DNA of 63,818 nt. It comes from Dechloromonas sp. Dech2017. Its GTDB lineage: Bacteria; Pseudomonadota; Gammaproteobacteria; Burkholderiales; Rhodocyclaceae. Position 1 is the stretch's first letter. The number at the start of each line of letters is the position of its first letter. The notes under the pieces are model-generated. The model did no database searches and was not told the DNA's origin. It was given only the letters and a program-made list of their open reading frames with translations. Where the stretch lies: positions 1-63,818 of the forward strand of contig SSXW01000024.1 of the NCBI GenBank assembly GCA_009469585.1, written 5' to 3'. Positions 15,921 to 25,669 of this stretch are shown one piece after another. Both the position numbers and the translations under genes were made by a program.

Positions 15921-16664
15921 ATGGCCCACCCCGACGACGCCGAATTGCCCTTCTCGCTGCTCCAGTTCTACGCCACGGCGCCCTACCCGTGCAGCTACCT
16001 GCCCGACCGCGACGCCCGCTCGCAGGTCGCCACGCCGCCCCACCTGATCGACGCGGAGATCTACAGCGGCCTGGTCCGCGCCGGCTTCCGGCGCAGCGGC
16101 ATCTTCACCTACCGGCCGCACTGCAACGCCTGCCGGGCCTGCGTTCCGGTCCGCCTGCCGGTCGCCCGGCTGCACCCCAACCGCAGCCAGCGCCGCGCCC
16201 TCAAGCGTCATGGCGGGCTGATCGCCCGCGAACAGCCGCTGGTCTACCGCGAAGCCCACTACCAGCTCTACAACCGCTACCAGCAAGCCCGCCACCCGGG
16301 CGGCGGCATGGACGAGGACAGCCACGAGCAGTATGCCCAGTTCCTGCTGCATAGCCGGGTCGATACCCGGCTGATCGAATTCACCGACGGCGAGCGCCTG
16401 GTCATGGTCAGCCTGATCGACGTCCTCGACGACGGCCTGTCCTCGGTTTACACCTTCTATGACCCGGACATCGCCGAGGCCAGCTTCGGCACCTACAACA
16501 TCCTCTGGCAGGCCGCCCAGTGCACCGCCCTCGGCCTGCCCTACCTCTACCTCGGCTACTGGATCGCCGAAAGCCGCAAGATGGCCTACAAGGCGGCTTT
16601 CCAGCCGATCGAGGGGCTGGTCGACGGCCACTGGTTGACCCTGCCCGCTCCCGAAAAGCCATGA
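15921..16664 (+). CDS. bpt: Aspartate/glutamate leucyltransferase (Bpt)
   Basis: A 247-aa member of the ATE1-like family: [15 protein letters not shown] at the N-terminus, the cysteine motif [18 protein letters not shown], and the C-terminal [20 protein letters not shown] and [18 protein letters not shown]. It transfers leucine to proteins with N-terminal Asp or Glu, complementing Aat in the N-degron pathway. It overlaps the next gene by ATGA. Confidence 0.96.
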   Translation: MAHPDDAELPFSLLQFYATAPYPCSYLPDRDARSQVATPPHLIDAEIYSGLVRAGFRRSGIFTYRPHCNACRACVPVRLPVARLHPNRSQRRALKRHGGLIAREQPLVYREAHYQLYNRYQQARHPGGGMDEDSHEQYAQFLLHSRVDTRLIEFTDGERLVMVSLIDVLDDGLSSVYTFYDPDIAEASFGTYNILWQAAQCTALGLPYLYLGYWIAESRKMAYKAAFQPIEGLVDGHWLTLPAPEKP

Positions 16665-17329
16665 CCATCCGCCTTCCGTCCACCTTTCCTGCCCTGCTCT
16701 GCGCCCTCTCCCTGACCGCCCACGCCGACCCCGTGGCGCAGCGCTATGCCTGCGACGATGGCAGCCAACTCGACATTGCATTTTTTGCCGATAATTCCGG
16801 TCGACCGCAGGCGCAGCTCGAAATCGCCGGCCAAGCACTGCTCCTGCCCATGGTGCCGGCCGGCTCGGGCGCCCTCTATCGCCAGGGCGACACCCGCCTG
16901 CACACCAAGGGCGACGAGGCCTTGTTCGAAGACGGCCAGCAGGCGATGCGCCGGTGCAGCCGCGGCCAGGCGCCCGCCGTGGCCAACCGGCCTGCACCGG
17001 CGGCGGCCAGCAGCTTTCTCGACCTGCACGGCAGCGTCAGCTACCGCACGCGCCAGGCCCTGTCGCCCGACGCCATCCTCGACCTGCGCATCCGCGACGG
17101 CGCCGGGCGCACGTTGGTCGAGCAACGCTACGAACTGGCCGGGGCGCAGTCGCCGATCGCCTTCACCGCCACCGTCGACCGCGACCTGATCGGCAAGAAG
17201 CCGCGGCTGACCATCAGCGCCCGCCTGCAGTCCGGCGGCAAGCTGCGCCTGGCCGGCAGCAAGACCTACCGCACGCTGCCCGCCGACCACCGCCTCGACC
17301 TCGTCCTCAAGCCCGTCGCCGGGCGCTGA
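16661..17329 (+). CDS. Exported MliC-like / YbaY-like two-domain protein
   Basis: The 222-aa product has a signal peptide (about 1-21, [14 protein letters not shown]). A MliC/C-type lysozyme inhibitor-like domain follows (about 25-100, [20 protein letters not shown] to [10 protein letters not shown], with a Cys pair). Then comes a YbaY-like beta domain (about 118-220, [20 protein letters not shown] and [20 protein letters not shown]). A role in envelope protection against lysozyme is inferred from the first domain only. It is translationally coupled to bpt (ATGA at 16661). A dispersed repeat copy lies inside the first domain at 16778-16811. Confidence 0.78.
   Translation: MTIRLPSTFPALLCALSLTAHADPVAQRYACDDGSQLDIAFFADNSGRPQAQLEIAGQALLLPMVPAGSGALYRQGDTRLHTKGDEALFEDGQQAMRRCSRGQAPAVANRPAPAAASSFLDLHGSVSYRTRQALSPDAILDLRIRDGAGRTLVEQRYELAGAQSPIAFTATVDRDLIGKKPRLTISARLQSGGKLRLAGSKTYRTLPADHRLDLVLKPVAGR
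16778..16811 (-). repeat. Dispersed core-W6-W6 repeat, copy inside the MliC-like gene
   Basis: Read on the minus strand: TGCGGTCGAC, CGG, AATTAT, CGGC, AAAAAA. It keeps exact family spacing while encoding the [11 protein letters not shown] segment on the plus strand. Confidence 0.6.
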
Positions 17330-17395
17330 CCAGCCCGGCGAAACGATTCCTCCCCGCCCCGGTCCAACCAATGGACCTGATGGCATGAGCGCGGC

Positions 17396-17428
17396 GGATT
17401 TTTCGTCCCGAAATTTCCCGTCGCCCAC
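17396..17428 (-). repeat. Degenerate copy of the dispersed repeat
   Basis: On the minus strand GTGGGCGAC, GGG, AAATTT, CGGG, then ACGAAAAA. The core is damaged but the AT blocks keep the family spacing. It lies in the 202-bp gap between the MliC-YbaY gene and the flavoprotein gene, where I see nothing else. Confidence 0.4.
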
Positions 17429-17531
17429 GCCCAGGCTGGCAGCTGAGCGGCGGCCAGGCCGGCGATCAGCGAATCGATTGGACGATGCCGGGCAAGCCGT
17501 GCCGGCGCCGACGATTTTGAGGAGACACGCC

Positions 17532-18254
17532 ATGACCACGTACAAGACCCAATTGCGCTGGCGGGAAGAAGTCGCCGAGGGAACGATGGCCTTCCAGTTC
17601 GCCAAGCCGCCGGGCTTCACCCACCAGGCCGGCCAGTCGATGACGCTGACCCTGGTCGACCCGCCGCACACCGACGACGCCGGCAACGCGCGGACCTTCA
17701 CCATCGCCAGCTCGCCGCACGAGCCGGAGCTGATGATCGCCACCCGGATGCGCGACAGCGCCTTCAAGCGCGTGCTGCGCGACCTGCCGATCGGCGCCGG
17801 CCTGAACATGGAAGGACCGGAAGGCGACATGGTCCTCGACGAGCACGACGAACGGCCGGCCGTGCTGCTCGCCGGCGGCATCGGTATCACACCCTTCCTG
17901 GCCATGGCCCGGCACGCACTGGAAACCGACCTCGAGCGCCCGATCCACCTCTTCTACGCCAGCCGGCGACCGGAAGAGGCGGCCTATCTCGAGGAGTTGG
18001 GCGAGATGCCGACGGTGAACCCGTATTTTCACTTCATCCCCGTCATGTCCGAGGCCAAGGCGTCCGGCACCGCGTGGCGCGGCGAACTCGGCCACATCGA
18101 TGCCGCCATGCTCGCCCGCTACCTGCCCGACCTGCTGCTCCCGGTCTATTACTTCGCCGGCCCGCCGGCCATGACCGAGGCCATGGACGCTTTGCTCGCC
18201 GAAATCGGCGTTGGCCAAAACGACCGCCGGCACGAGACCTTCTACGGCTACTGA
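17532..18254 (+). CDS. Ferredoxin-NADP reductase-like FAD/NAD(P) oxidoreductase
   Basis: A 240-aa single-chain flavoprotein. An FAD-binding barrel (about 1-95) includes HQAGQSMTLTLVD and RTFTIASSP, and the NAD(P) domain has LLAGGIGITPFLAMARHAL and VYYFAGPPAMTEAMDALL. The terminal TFYGY is the aromatic C-terminus of the FNR superfamily. No Fe-S domain is present, so it must use a separate electron partner, which I cannot identify. GAGGAG lies 7 nt before the ATG at 17532, which fixes the start. Confidence 0.88.
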   Translation: MTTYKTQLRWREEVAEGTMAFQFAKPPGFTHQAGQSMTLTLVDPPHTDDAGNARTFTIASSPHEPELMIATRMRDSAFKRVLRDLPIGAGLNMEGPEGDMVLDEHDERPAVLLAGGIGITPFLAMARHALETDLERPIHLFYASRRPEEAAYLEELGEMPTVNPYFHFIPVMSEAKASGTAWRGELGHIDAAMLARYLPDLLLPVYYFAGPPAMTEAMDALLAEIGVGQNDRRHETFYGY

Positions 18255-18306
18255 AACGGGTCGCCGGGCGACACGACGGGTCGGCCAACGCCGCCCGACG
18301 GCGCCG

Positions 18307-18347
18307 AAAAATTTCGAATTTCGGCCTTTTTTCCCGTCGACCGCAGC
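18307..18347 (-). repeat. Dispersed core-W6-W6 repeat, intergenic copy
   Basis: On the minus strand GCTGCGGTCGAC, GGG, AAAAAA, GGCC, GAAATT, then CGAAATTTT. One of the best matches to the consensus. It lies between the flavoprotein gene and the convergent acylphosphatase gene. Confidence 0.8.
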
Positions 18348-18367
18348 GATTGGCGGCCAGCCGGCCC

Positions 18368-18646
18368 TCAGGCGTTGGGCAACTGCTCGAAGCGGGCGAA
18401 CTCACCGTCGCCCGGCGCCACGTTGACCCGCTCGACGCGAGCCAGCCGCGGTCCCTTTTGCGCCCACAGGATCAGTTCGAGAACAGCATCCTCCTCGCCC
18501 ACCGCCATCGCCTCGACCCGACCGTCGGCCAGGTTGCGCACCCAGCCGACGACGCCCAGGCGCCGCGCCGCCTCGACCATCGACCAGCGATAGCTAACGC
18601 CCTGGACGCGGCCTTCGACGATCAAGTGGCGGGCAATTCGGGGCAT
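18368..18646 (-). CDS. acyP: Acylphosphatase
   Basis: A 92-aa protein with the family pattern [20 protein letters not shown] (catalytic Arg in GVSYR) and [20 protein letters not shown] (catalytic Asn in VRNL). It hydrolyses carboxyl-phosphate bonds such as acetyl phosphate and 1,3-bisphosphoglycerate in the cytoplasm. The start at [12 protein letters not shown] matches the usual length of about 90 aa; the longer reading adds a non-homologous leader. Confidence 0.94.
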   Translation of the reverse strand: MPRIARHLIVEGRVQGVSYRWSMVEAARRLGVVGWVRNLADGRVEAMAVGEEDAVLELILWAQKGPRLARVERVNVAPGDGEFARFEQLPNA

Positions 18647-18817
18647 GGCGACTCCAGGCTTCGGACGAGATGCCGGAAATACTGCCACAAGGCCGCAACC
18701 GCGCAAAATTACCCAATGTAATCATAATATTAGCAAAGCGTGAAACTACCCACGCCGGGCCAATGTCGAATAAACTATCGGCCCCCTAGCACGTTTTGCC
18801 CGAACACCGAGGTATTC

Positions 18818-19291
18818 ATGAAGCAACTCATCACCCTCCTCTTCGTCGGCCTCCTGGCCGGCCCCGCCCTCGCCCAGACCACCAGTTTCGACCTGCCCAT
18901 CCACGACGCCGCCCGCACCGGCAGCGGCGACGATGTCCGGCGCGCCCTCAGGGCCGACACCAAACTGCGCGACGCGCGCACCGCGCTCGGCTCGACGCCG
19001 CTGCACCTGGCCGCCATGAACGGCAACCCGAGCGCCATCAAGGCGCTGATCGCCGCCGGCGCCAACCCCAACGCCCGCGACAACGAAGGCGCCACGCCGC
19101 TGCACATGGCCGCCTACGCCAGCCGCGCCGACTACGTGCAAATCCTCCTCGAAGCCGGCGCCGACCCCCTGGCCAAGACCGACAACGGCCGCGACCCCGG
19201 CTCGATGGCTCGCAAGGTCAAGGCCGACGAAGCGGCCGGCGTCCTCTCGCTGTGGATCCTCAAGGGCTGCAAGGCCGGCAAGCCATGCTGA
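18818..19291 (+). CDS. Exported ankyrin-repeat protein
   Basis: A 157-aa protein with a signal peptide (KQLITLLFVGLLAGPALAQ). Three ankyrin repeats follow: FDLPIHDAARTGSGDDVRRA, GSTPLHLAAMNGNPSAIKAL and GATPLHMAAYASRADYVQIL. The C-terminus carries two cysteines. Periplasmic ankyrin proteins are often linked to oxidative-stress protection, but no function can be proved. It overlaps the DUF411 gene by 7 bp, so the two are likely co-translated. Confidence 0.85.
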   Translation: MKQLITLLFVGLLAGPALAQTTSFDLPIHDAARTGSGDDVRRALRADTKLRDARTALGSTPLHLAAMNGNPSAIKALIAAGANPNARDNEGATPLHMAAYASRADYVQILLEAGADPLAKTDNGRDPGSMARKVKADEAAGVLSLWILKGCKAGKPC

Positions 19292-19821
19292 ATCACCGCC
19301 TAACCCGCCGCCTCGCTACCCTATTCGGCCTCCTCGCCATGCTCGGCGCCACCGGCGCCACCGGCGTCCGGGCCGCCGGCCCCGCCCCGCTGCCGACCAT
19401 CGACGTCTACATGCCCACCGTCTGCCTGGCCTGCATCGACTGGGCCGAGCACCTGCGCAAGAACGGCTTCACCGTCAAGGTCACCCAGACCAACGACATG
19501 GAAGCCGTCAAGCGCCGTCTGAAAGTGCCCAAGGAACTCGAAGCCGTGCCCAGCGCCAAGGTCGCCGGCTACTTCATCGAAGGCCACGTGCACGCCGACC
19601 AGATCAAGGAACTCCTCACCGAGAAACCGAAGGCCCTCGGCCTCGCCGTCCCCGGCCTGCCGCTCGGCGCCCCCGGCCGCGAATACTCGGCGCCGACCTG
19701 CGAAACCGCCTGCACCATGCTCGACAACGACAGCACCGCCACCCCCCGCGTCCGCCGCGAGTTCTACACCACCTTCCTGGTCAAACCGGACGGCTCGACC
19801 TCGACCTACGCCCGGCATTGA
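19285..19821 (+). CDS. DUF411 family exported metal-associated protein
   Basis: A 178-aa protein with an N-terminal signal sequence (about 1-31). The DUF411 core is TIDVYMPTVCLACIDWAEHL, then VKVTQTNDMEAVKRRLKVPK, AKVAGYFIEGHVHADQIKEL and PGLPLGAPG. The CLAC pair corresponds to the CxxC of this family, which is often linked to copper handling. The C-terminus has two further cysteines (CETAC). The start at 19285 lies inside the last codons of the ankyrin gene. Confidence 0.85.
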   Translation: MLNHRLTRRLATLFGLLAMLGATGATGVRAAGPAPLPTIDVYMPTVCLACIDWAEHLRKNGFTVKVTQTNDMEAVKRRLKVPKELEAVPSAKVAGYFIEGHVHADQIKELLTEKPKALGLAVPGLPLGAPGREYSAPTCETACTMLDNDSTATPRVRREFYTTFLVKPDGSTSTYARH

Positions 19822-20025
19822 GGGGCGGTTGGGCGGGGTTGCGGTGTGGGCGCTGAGCAAACCAACTCGTTCTAAATTGTCTGGTTGCGGCCAGAAGCGG
19901 AAGTTGGCTCAAGTTTCCCAAAGCAGATATTCTTCCTGCACCTCAATGGAAAAGATTATGAATCGGTTCAAAGGAAGGCCTAACTAAGAGGCCAACACAG
20001 ACAGGTCGAACTACGTATGCTCTCC

Positions 20026-20095
20026 GCCTAACTTGTCCAGCCCACCGGACGCTGCGCGATAAAACTGCCCAGCGCAGGTGACCTCTACGTTAAAT
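20026..20095 (-). other. Integron attC-like recombination site downstream of vapC
   Basis: Read on the minus strand, the site starts with ATTTAAC (RYYYAAC) at 20095-20089 and ends with the canonical core GTTAGGC at 20032-20026. Between them a hairpin pairs CACC...CTGCGC with GCGCAG...GTG. The vapC stop codon lies inside the left arm, as in gene cassettes. A second GTTAGGC core lies at 19984-19978, 48 bp further on. No integrase gene is in the window. Confidence 0.65.
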
Positions 20096-20491
20096 TTCAG
20101 TGAGCGCAGACCGGAGGCCAAGATGCTCTACAAACGGATCAAAATCGCTGTCGCTGTACAGCAGAGCCAATCCGCTTTCGATGCATCGCGTGGCAATAAC
20201 CGTGTCGATGGTCTTTCGCACCGTTACACCCAGCGCCCGCAGCGTACGGAAATTCCTGGCCGCTTGAATCGCTAGCTCCAGTCCTCCCAAATCAACAATG
20301 ACCAACGAAGTCATCAATTTTTTAGCTTGGTTGAAGTCGCGCTCGCTCGAAAACCCCTGCAGCACCTCGGCCAAAATCAGATCCCCCGTTGCAACGGGCT
20401 CCACGCCAAGCAGAGAGTCCAGCTTTTCAGCCTGCGGCGTTGCGGTTCCGCGAAAATAGTCGATCCAAACACTGGAATCGACCAGAATCAC
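20090..20491 (-). CDS. vapC: VapC-type PIN-domain toxin (ribonuclease)
   Basis: A 133-aa PIN protein: first acidic residue in ILVDSSVWIDYFRG, second in LILAEVLQGF, third in RKTIDTVIATRCIESG and fourth in LLYSDSDFDPF. These carboxylates form the metal site. It should cleave RNA when freed from VapB. The GTG start at 20491 overlaps the vapB stop (GTGA). Its stop lies in an attC-like site, so the pair looks like an integron cassette. Codon and base use are less GC-rich than in neighbours. Confidence 0.93.
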   Translation of the reverse strand: MILVDSSVWIDYFRGTATPQAEKLDSLLGVEPVATGDLILAEVLQGFSSERDFNQAKKLMTSLVIVDLGGLELAIQAARNFRTLRALGVTVRKTIDTVIATRCIESGLALLYSDSDFDPFVEHLGLRSALTEI

Positions 20492-20682
20492 TTGTCCGAC
20501 CTCATCTTGTCGAGGTCGCCCTGCCAGTCCAACTTGCCGCGGAACTGGCGAATCTCTTCCTGCTGCCGAAGGCGAAGCAAGGTCCGCAGGCCAAGCTCTA
20601 CTGCCTCACGCTTGGTCTTCAATCCGGTTGCGCGGAGTGCTTCGTTCATGAGCCGGTCGTCAATCACAATGTTGGTACGCAT
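20488..20682 (-). CDS. vapB: VapB-type antitoxin
   Basis: A 64-aa protein, MRTNIVIDDRLMNEALRATG at the N-terminus (ribbon-helix-helix type VapB/DUF2191), followed by TKREAVELGLRTLLRLRQQE and a C-terminal tail that would wrap the toxin. It neutralises VapC and probably represses its own promoter. The ATG at 20682 gives the family N-terminus; the 25-residue extension upstream is not VapB-like. Confidence 0.92.
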   Translation of the reverse strand: MRTNIVIDDRLMNEALRATGLKTKREAVELGLRTLLRLRQQEEIRQFRGKLDWQGDLDKMRSDK

Positions 20683-20738
20683 GATGTGTATCCTTTCGTT
20701 TCCACATACACATCGTAGTCTTTGGCGGCCATCCACAC

Positions 20739-20797
20739 AACCTAAAATCCGCTCCACCGGACGGCAAGCTACGCCGCCTTCTGTCGCCCGGTTCTGT
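20739..20797 (-). other. Degraded attC-like site upstream of vapB
   Basis: On the minus strand GTCCGGTGGAGCGGATTTT leads to AGGTTG. It shares GTCCGGTGG and the spacing to the core with the downstream site, but the core GTTAGGC is altered to TTTAGGT. It would be the left boundary of the vapBC cassette. Weak evidence on its own. Confidence 0.4.
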
Positions 20798-20851
20798 TAC
20801 GAACCCTGCTTTATAGCCTGCGGAAAAACGTGGCGCTACATCAGGCCGCTA

Positions 20852-20886
20852 ATCGGCCCGAAAACCCCAAAAAATCCAAATACCTC
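20852..20886 (+). repeat. Degenerate copy of the dispersed repeat (uncertain)
   Basis: CGCTAATCGG is followed by CCCGAAAACC and CCAAAAAATCCAAAT. Two A-rich blocks are present, but the TGCGGTC core is missing. Nothing else is seen in the rest of the vapB/flavoprotein gap. Confidence 0.2.
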
Positions 20887-20891
20887 CGACT

Positions 20892-22145
20892 CTACGGCCG
20901 CAGGAAATCCCGGTACATGGTTTCCGCCCAGGCGATGTCCTCGCCGGCCGGGTTGGGGTTGCGGGTCTGTTTGACGGTCTGCAGCAGGAAGCCGTCGCCG
21001 CGGTCGCGGTAGCGGGCGTCGAGGTGCACGCTTTCGCGGGGTTCGATGCTGCTCTGCACGTGGCAGACGCTTTCCGGCAGCACGGCCGGGTGGCTCTTGC
21101 CGGTGGCTTCGCTGGCGATCTGGCGGGCAACGGCCAGGCCCATGCGGTTGGCAACGTGGCCGGTCTTGGGGTAGCTGCCGAAGGACGGCGAAACCAGGCC
21201 GCAGGCGTCGCCGATGATGAATACCCGGCGGTCGGCCGGGCTGCGGAAGTCGACCGCCCCCTGCCCGGCCCAGCCGCTTGGCCGGCCGTCCGGCTCGGGG
21301 CGGATCAGCCCGGCCTGCCAGAGCGGGTCGGCGGCCTGCTGGGGCGGGCTAAGCAAGGCTTCGGCGAAGGGGATGTCGTCGATGTCGGTGCTCACCGTGC
21401 GGCGCTGCGGGTCGATCCGCCGCACCTTGGCGTGGTCGAAATAGGTGATCTGCGGTTCGTAGCGTTCGAGCAGGATGTCGCGGAAGGCCGGCATCATCGG
21501 GTTGGGGTCGACGATGACCAGCTTGCCCGGAATCTTCTGTTTTTTCAGCCACCAGGCGATGAACAGCGCCCGCTCGTAGGGGGCTGGCGGACAGCGATAG
21601 GGGGCGGGCGGGATGGTCATCAGCAGGTCGCCGCCGCGGAAGGTGGCGAGGCGCTCTTTGAGGTTGACCAGTTCGCTGCCGTGGGCCATGGCGCCGGCGT
21701 GGCGGCGGCGCAGTTCGGCCACTGTCGCAGGGTCGTCGACCTGCCAGGCGGCCCAGTTTTCGCGGATGCCGGGAGCGACGACCAGCCAGTCGTAAGAGAG
21801 GCGCTCGCTACCGGCGACGACGAGACGGGCCTCCCGGTCGATGGCCTTGACCTCGGCCTGCACGAAACGATAGCCCCAGCGCTTGGCCAGCGCCGGGTAG
21901 TCGTGGCGCTCGGGCGCGGCGGCGGCGTCGACCAGCCAGCGGTTGCTCAGGGCGAAGGAGACGAAGGCCGGCTGGCGGTCGACCAGCACGACGTCGAGGT
22001 CGGGGGCCAGGGCCCGCAGGTGGCGGGCCGCCGACAGGCCGCCCCAGCCGCCACCGACGATGACGACGCGGCGCGGCGCGGCGCCGGCGAGGCGGAAGAA
22101 GGGCAGCAGGCCGGCGCCGGCGAGGAAGTGGCGGCGGGTGATCAT
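20892..22145 (-). CDS. Flavocytochrome c sulfide dehydrogenase-like FAD oxidoreductase (exported by Tat)
   Basis: The 417-aa product begins MITRRHFLAGAGLLPFF, a Tat-type signal. The FAD site is VVIVGGGWGGLSAARHLRAL. RCPPAPYERALFIAWWLKKQ holds the conserved cysteine of the FCSD/SQR group, and RRVFIIGDACGLVSP with YPKTGHVANRMGLAVARQI closes the FAD site. FCSD flavin subunits oxidise sulfide in the periplasm with a cytochrome partner. No cytochrome gene is adjacent, so the substrate is open. The start codon lies at the edge of the 279-bp inverted-repeat element. Confidence 0.85.
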   Translation of the reverse strand: MITRRHFLAGAGLLPFFRLAGAAPRRVVIVGGGWGGLSAARHLRALAPDLDVVLVDRQPAFVSFALSNRWLVDAAAAPERHDYPALAKRWGYRFVQAEVKAIDREARLVVAGSERLSYDWLVVAPGIRENWAAWQVDDPATVAELRRRHAGAMAHGSELVNLKERLATFRGGDLLMTIPPAPYRCPPAPYERALFIAWWLKKQKIPGKLVIVDPNPMMPAFRDILLERYEPQITYFDHAKVRRIDPQRRTVSTDIDDIPFAEALLSPPQQAADPLWQAGLIRPEPDGRPSGWAGQGAVDFRSPADRRVFIIGDACGLVSPSFGSYPKTGHVANRMGLAVARQIASEATGKSHPAVLPESVCHVQSSIEPRESVHLDARYRDRGDGFLLQTVKQTRNPNPAGEDIAWAETMYRDFLRP

Positions 22146-22420
22146 CCTTGAAACCTCAGTTGAACGCGGCGGATGGCGCGTTTGGACGGGATGGCCGGCG
22201 CGAAGCGACGATATGTTCCCTGCGTAGCAGGGATCGGTATCCCTTGCGGACGCAGCAGGCTCATGCCTGCAAGGAGGAGTGACAAAGCCGGACGCCCGGC
22301 CAGACGTGCCAGTCGCCGCGTAGCGCCGTTACCCAACGGGCAGGTCGTATCGAAGCCGCCGGGGCCAGTGCTCATGCGGCTACCCAAGGTGAGATAAGCG
22401 GTCAACTGAGGTTTCAAGGA

Positions 22421-22422
<2 letters not shown>
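22144..22422. mobile_element. 279-bp inverted-repeat element (MITE-like)
   Basis: Near-perfect terminal inverted repeats of about 20 bp: ATCCTTGAAACCTCAGTTGA at the left and TCAACTGAGGTTTCAAGGAT at the right. It exactly fills the gap between the FCSD-like gene start and the stop of the FtsX-type permease gene. The right end carries the permease stop codon. No transposase is encoded; a 91-codon open frame inside is not convincing. Confidence 0.7.
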
Positions 22423-23641
<1,219 letters not shown>

Positions 23642-23675
23642 GGCGACACCTCGCCGGCAAAGGGTCGCGGCCATC

Positions 23676-23712
23676 GCTGCGGTCGACGGCAAAAAACGGC
23701 CAAAATCGAAAT
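23676..23712 (+). repeat. Dispersed core-W6-W6 repeat, intergenic copy
   Basis: GCTGCGGTCGAC, GGC, AAAAAA, CGGC, CAAAAT, CGAAATG. A near-consensus copy filling most of the 79-bp gap between the ATPase and permease genes of one operon. Confidence 0.8.
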
Positions 23713-23720
23713 GTTCGCGC

Positions 23721-24434
23721 TCATGCCGCCACCGCCCCGCTCAGGTGGTCGCTCTGGATCTGGCCGTCGAGAAAGCGCACCTGGCGCCGGGCGTGGGCGG
23801 CGATGTCGTTCTCGTGGGTGACGATGACGATGGTGATGCCCTCGCCGTTCAACTGGTCGAAGAGGGCCATGATTTCCTCGCTGGTATGGCTGTCGAGGTT
23901 GCCGGTCGGCTCGTCGGCGAGGATCAGGCGCGGCTCGTTGACCAGCGCCCGGGCGATCGCCACGCGCTGCTGCTGGCCGCCGGAAATGCGGTTGGGCAGC
24001 GACTCGGCGTAGCGCTCGAGGCCGACCTTGGCCAGCATGGCCCGGGCCCGCGCCCGCCGCGTTTCCTTGTCGAGGCCGGCATAGACCAGCGGCAGCGCGA
24101 CGTTGTCCTGCAGGCTCATCCGTGGCAGCAGGTTGAAGCCCTGGAAGACGAAGCCCAGCGTCCGGTTGCGCAGGATGGCCAGGGCGTCCGGATCGAGGTG
24201 GGCGACGTTCTCGCCGGCCAGGAAGTATTCGCCGATGGTCGGCGTGTCGAGGCAGCCGAGCAGGTTCATGAAGGTCGACTTGCCGGAACCGGACGGCCCC
24301 ATGATGGCCAGGTATTCGCCGGGACGGATGGCCAGGTCGACGCCCTTCAGCGCCGGGAACAGCCCGGCCGCCGTGGCGTACGACTTGCCCAGGCCGACCA
24401 CCCGGATGACCGCCTCGCTTGCCGGCTGGCTCAT
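23721..24434 (-). CDS. MacB-type ABC transporter ATP-binding protein
   Basis: A 237-aa ATPase: Walker [17 protein letters not shown]-loop [13 protein letters not shown], signature [15 protein letters not shown], Walker [14 protein letters not shown]-loop [11 protein letters not shown]. The GxxNLLPRMS and TGNLDS patterns place it in the LolD/MacB class. It drives the FtsX-type permease, which extrudes substrates through the MacA adaptor and TolC-like channel. Its ATG overlaps the macA stop (ATGA). Confidence 0.92.
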   Translation of the reverse strand: MSQPASEAVIRVVGLGKSYATAAGLFPALKGVDLAIRPGEYLAIMGPSGSGKSTFMNLLGCLDTPTIGEYFLAGENVAHLDPDALAILRNRTLGFVFQGFNLLPRMSLQDNVALPLVYAGLDKETRRARARAMLAKVGLERYAESLPNRISGGQQQRVAIARALVNEPRLILADEPTGNLDSHTSEEIMALFDQLNGEGITIVIVTHENDIAAHARRQVRFLDGQIQSDHLSGAVAA

Positions 24435-25669
24435 CAGAACATCCGCATGCCGACGCTGGACGGCGGCTTGCTGCCGTTGCTGTTCTCGCCGGTGACGACG
24501 CGGTCGCCTTCCTTCAGTTCGCCGCCGACGATCTCGGTCATCCGGTTGTCGGTGATGCCGAGCTGGACGGCGACCGGCTTGATCTCGCCGCCGGCCAGCA
24601 CATGCACGGTGCCGCCCTGGCCGTCGCGCTTCTTGCCCTTGCCGCCGGCCTTGGGCCCGCCGCCGTCGCTGCCGGAGCCCGAGCCGGGGCCGACCGCCGC
24701 GGTCGACGGCGATTTCTGGCCGTTTTCCGCTTTCTTGTCGGCGCCGTCGGCCGGCTTGAAGCGCAGCGCCGCGTTGGGCACGAGCAGCACGCCGTCGCGC
24801 TTCTGGACGCCGATATTGACGTAGGCCGTCATGCCCGGCAGCAGCACCTGCTCGGGATTGGCGACGTTGATGCGGACGTTGTAGGTGACGACGTTCTGCT
24901 GGTTGGTCGGGTTCAGCCGGATCTGCTGGACCTCGCCGAGGAAGCTGCGGTTGGGGAAGGCATCGACGGTGAACCTGGCCTGCTGGCCCTCGCGGATGTT
25001 GCCGATGTCGGCCTCAGCGAAGCTGGTGTCGATGCGCATCTCGGACAGGTCCTGGGCGATCTTGATCAGCGTCGGCGTCTGGAAGCTGGCCGCCACCGTC
25101 TGGCCGATGTCCACCACCCGGTCGATCACCACGCCATCGACCGGCGAGCGGATCACCGTGAAATTGACGTTGGCCCGGTCGCGCTCGTTCTGGGCGCGGG
25201 CCAGCGCCAATTGCGCCCTGGCCGACTTGAGGGCCTGCGTGCTCTGGTCGTACTCCTGGCGCGACACGTATTCCTGGGCGAACAGCGTCTTCATGCGCGC
25301 CGCGTTGGCCTCGGCCAGTTCCAGCGCCGCCTGGGCGTTGACGACATTGGCCGCGCTCTGCTTCTCGGTGGCCGAAACCAGCGCGTCGTCGAGTTCGAGC
25401 AGCGCCTGGCCCTTCTTCACCTTGTCGTTGAAATCGACGTAGAGTTTGCGCACCGTGCCGGAAACCTGGGTGCCGACGCTGATCAGCACCACCGGGTTGA
25501 GCGTGCCGTTGGCCGACACCGTCTGCGTCACGTCGCCCTTCTCGGCCACCGCCAGCTTGTAGCGCTGCTCCGGGTCCTGGGCGGCCCGCTGCTTGGCGTA
25601 CCAGACGCCGCCGCCGGCCAGCACGGCCAAGACGGTAACGCCGATGACTATCCTGCCGATACGTTTCAT
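24434..25669 (-). CDS. macA: MacA-type periplasmic adaptor (membrane fusion protein)
   Basis: A 411-aa protein with an N-terminal membrane anchor (IGRIVIGVTVLAVLAGGGVWY). A lipoyl/barrel-sandwich half follows (VSANGTLNPVVLISVGTQVS), then an alpha-helical hairpin (about 100-185, SATEKQSAANVVNAQAALEL) and beta-barrel and membrane-proximal domains. It links the MacB-like pump to the TolC-like outer membrane channel. An odd insertion of about 50 residues rich in Gly, Ser and Lys lies at about 320-370. It contains a recognisable copy of the dispersed repeat, so part of this linker may derive from it. The ATG overlaps the upstream stop. Confidence 0.9.
   Translation of the reverse strand: MKRIGRIVIGVTVLAVLAGGGVWYAKQRAAQDPEQRYKLAVAEKGDVTQTVSANGTLNPVVLISVGTQVSGTVRKLYVDFNDKVKKGQALLELDDALVSATEKQSAANVVNAQAALELAEANAARMKTLFAQEYVSRQEYDQSTQALKSARAQLALARAQNERDRANVNFTVIRSPVDGVVIDRVVDIGQTVAASFQTPTLIKIAQDLSEMRIDTSFAEADIGNIREGQQARFTVDAFPNRSFLGEVQQIRLNPTNQQNVVTYNVRINVANPEQVLLPGMTAYVNIGVQKRDGVLLVPNAALRFKPADGADKKAENGQKSPSTAAVGPGSGSGSDGGGPKAGGKGKKRDGQGGTVHVLAGGEIKPVAVQLGITDNRMTEIVGGELKEGDRVVTGENSNGSKPPSSVGMRMF
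24697..24730 (+). repeat. Dispersed repeat, divergent copy inside the macA linker
   Basis: CCGCGGTCGAC, GGC, GATTTC, TGGC, CGTTTT. Core and spacing kept, AT blocks partly replaced. It encodes AENGQKSPSTAA on the minus strand, within a low-complexity insertion. Confidence 0.5.

Noticed and set aside
22142..22417. 91-codon open frame inside the inverted-repeat element
   Set aside because: No recognisable protein, frame spans the terminal repeats, and composition is that of a structured DNA element.
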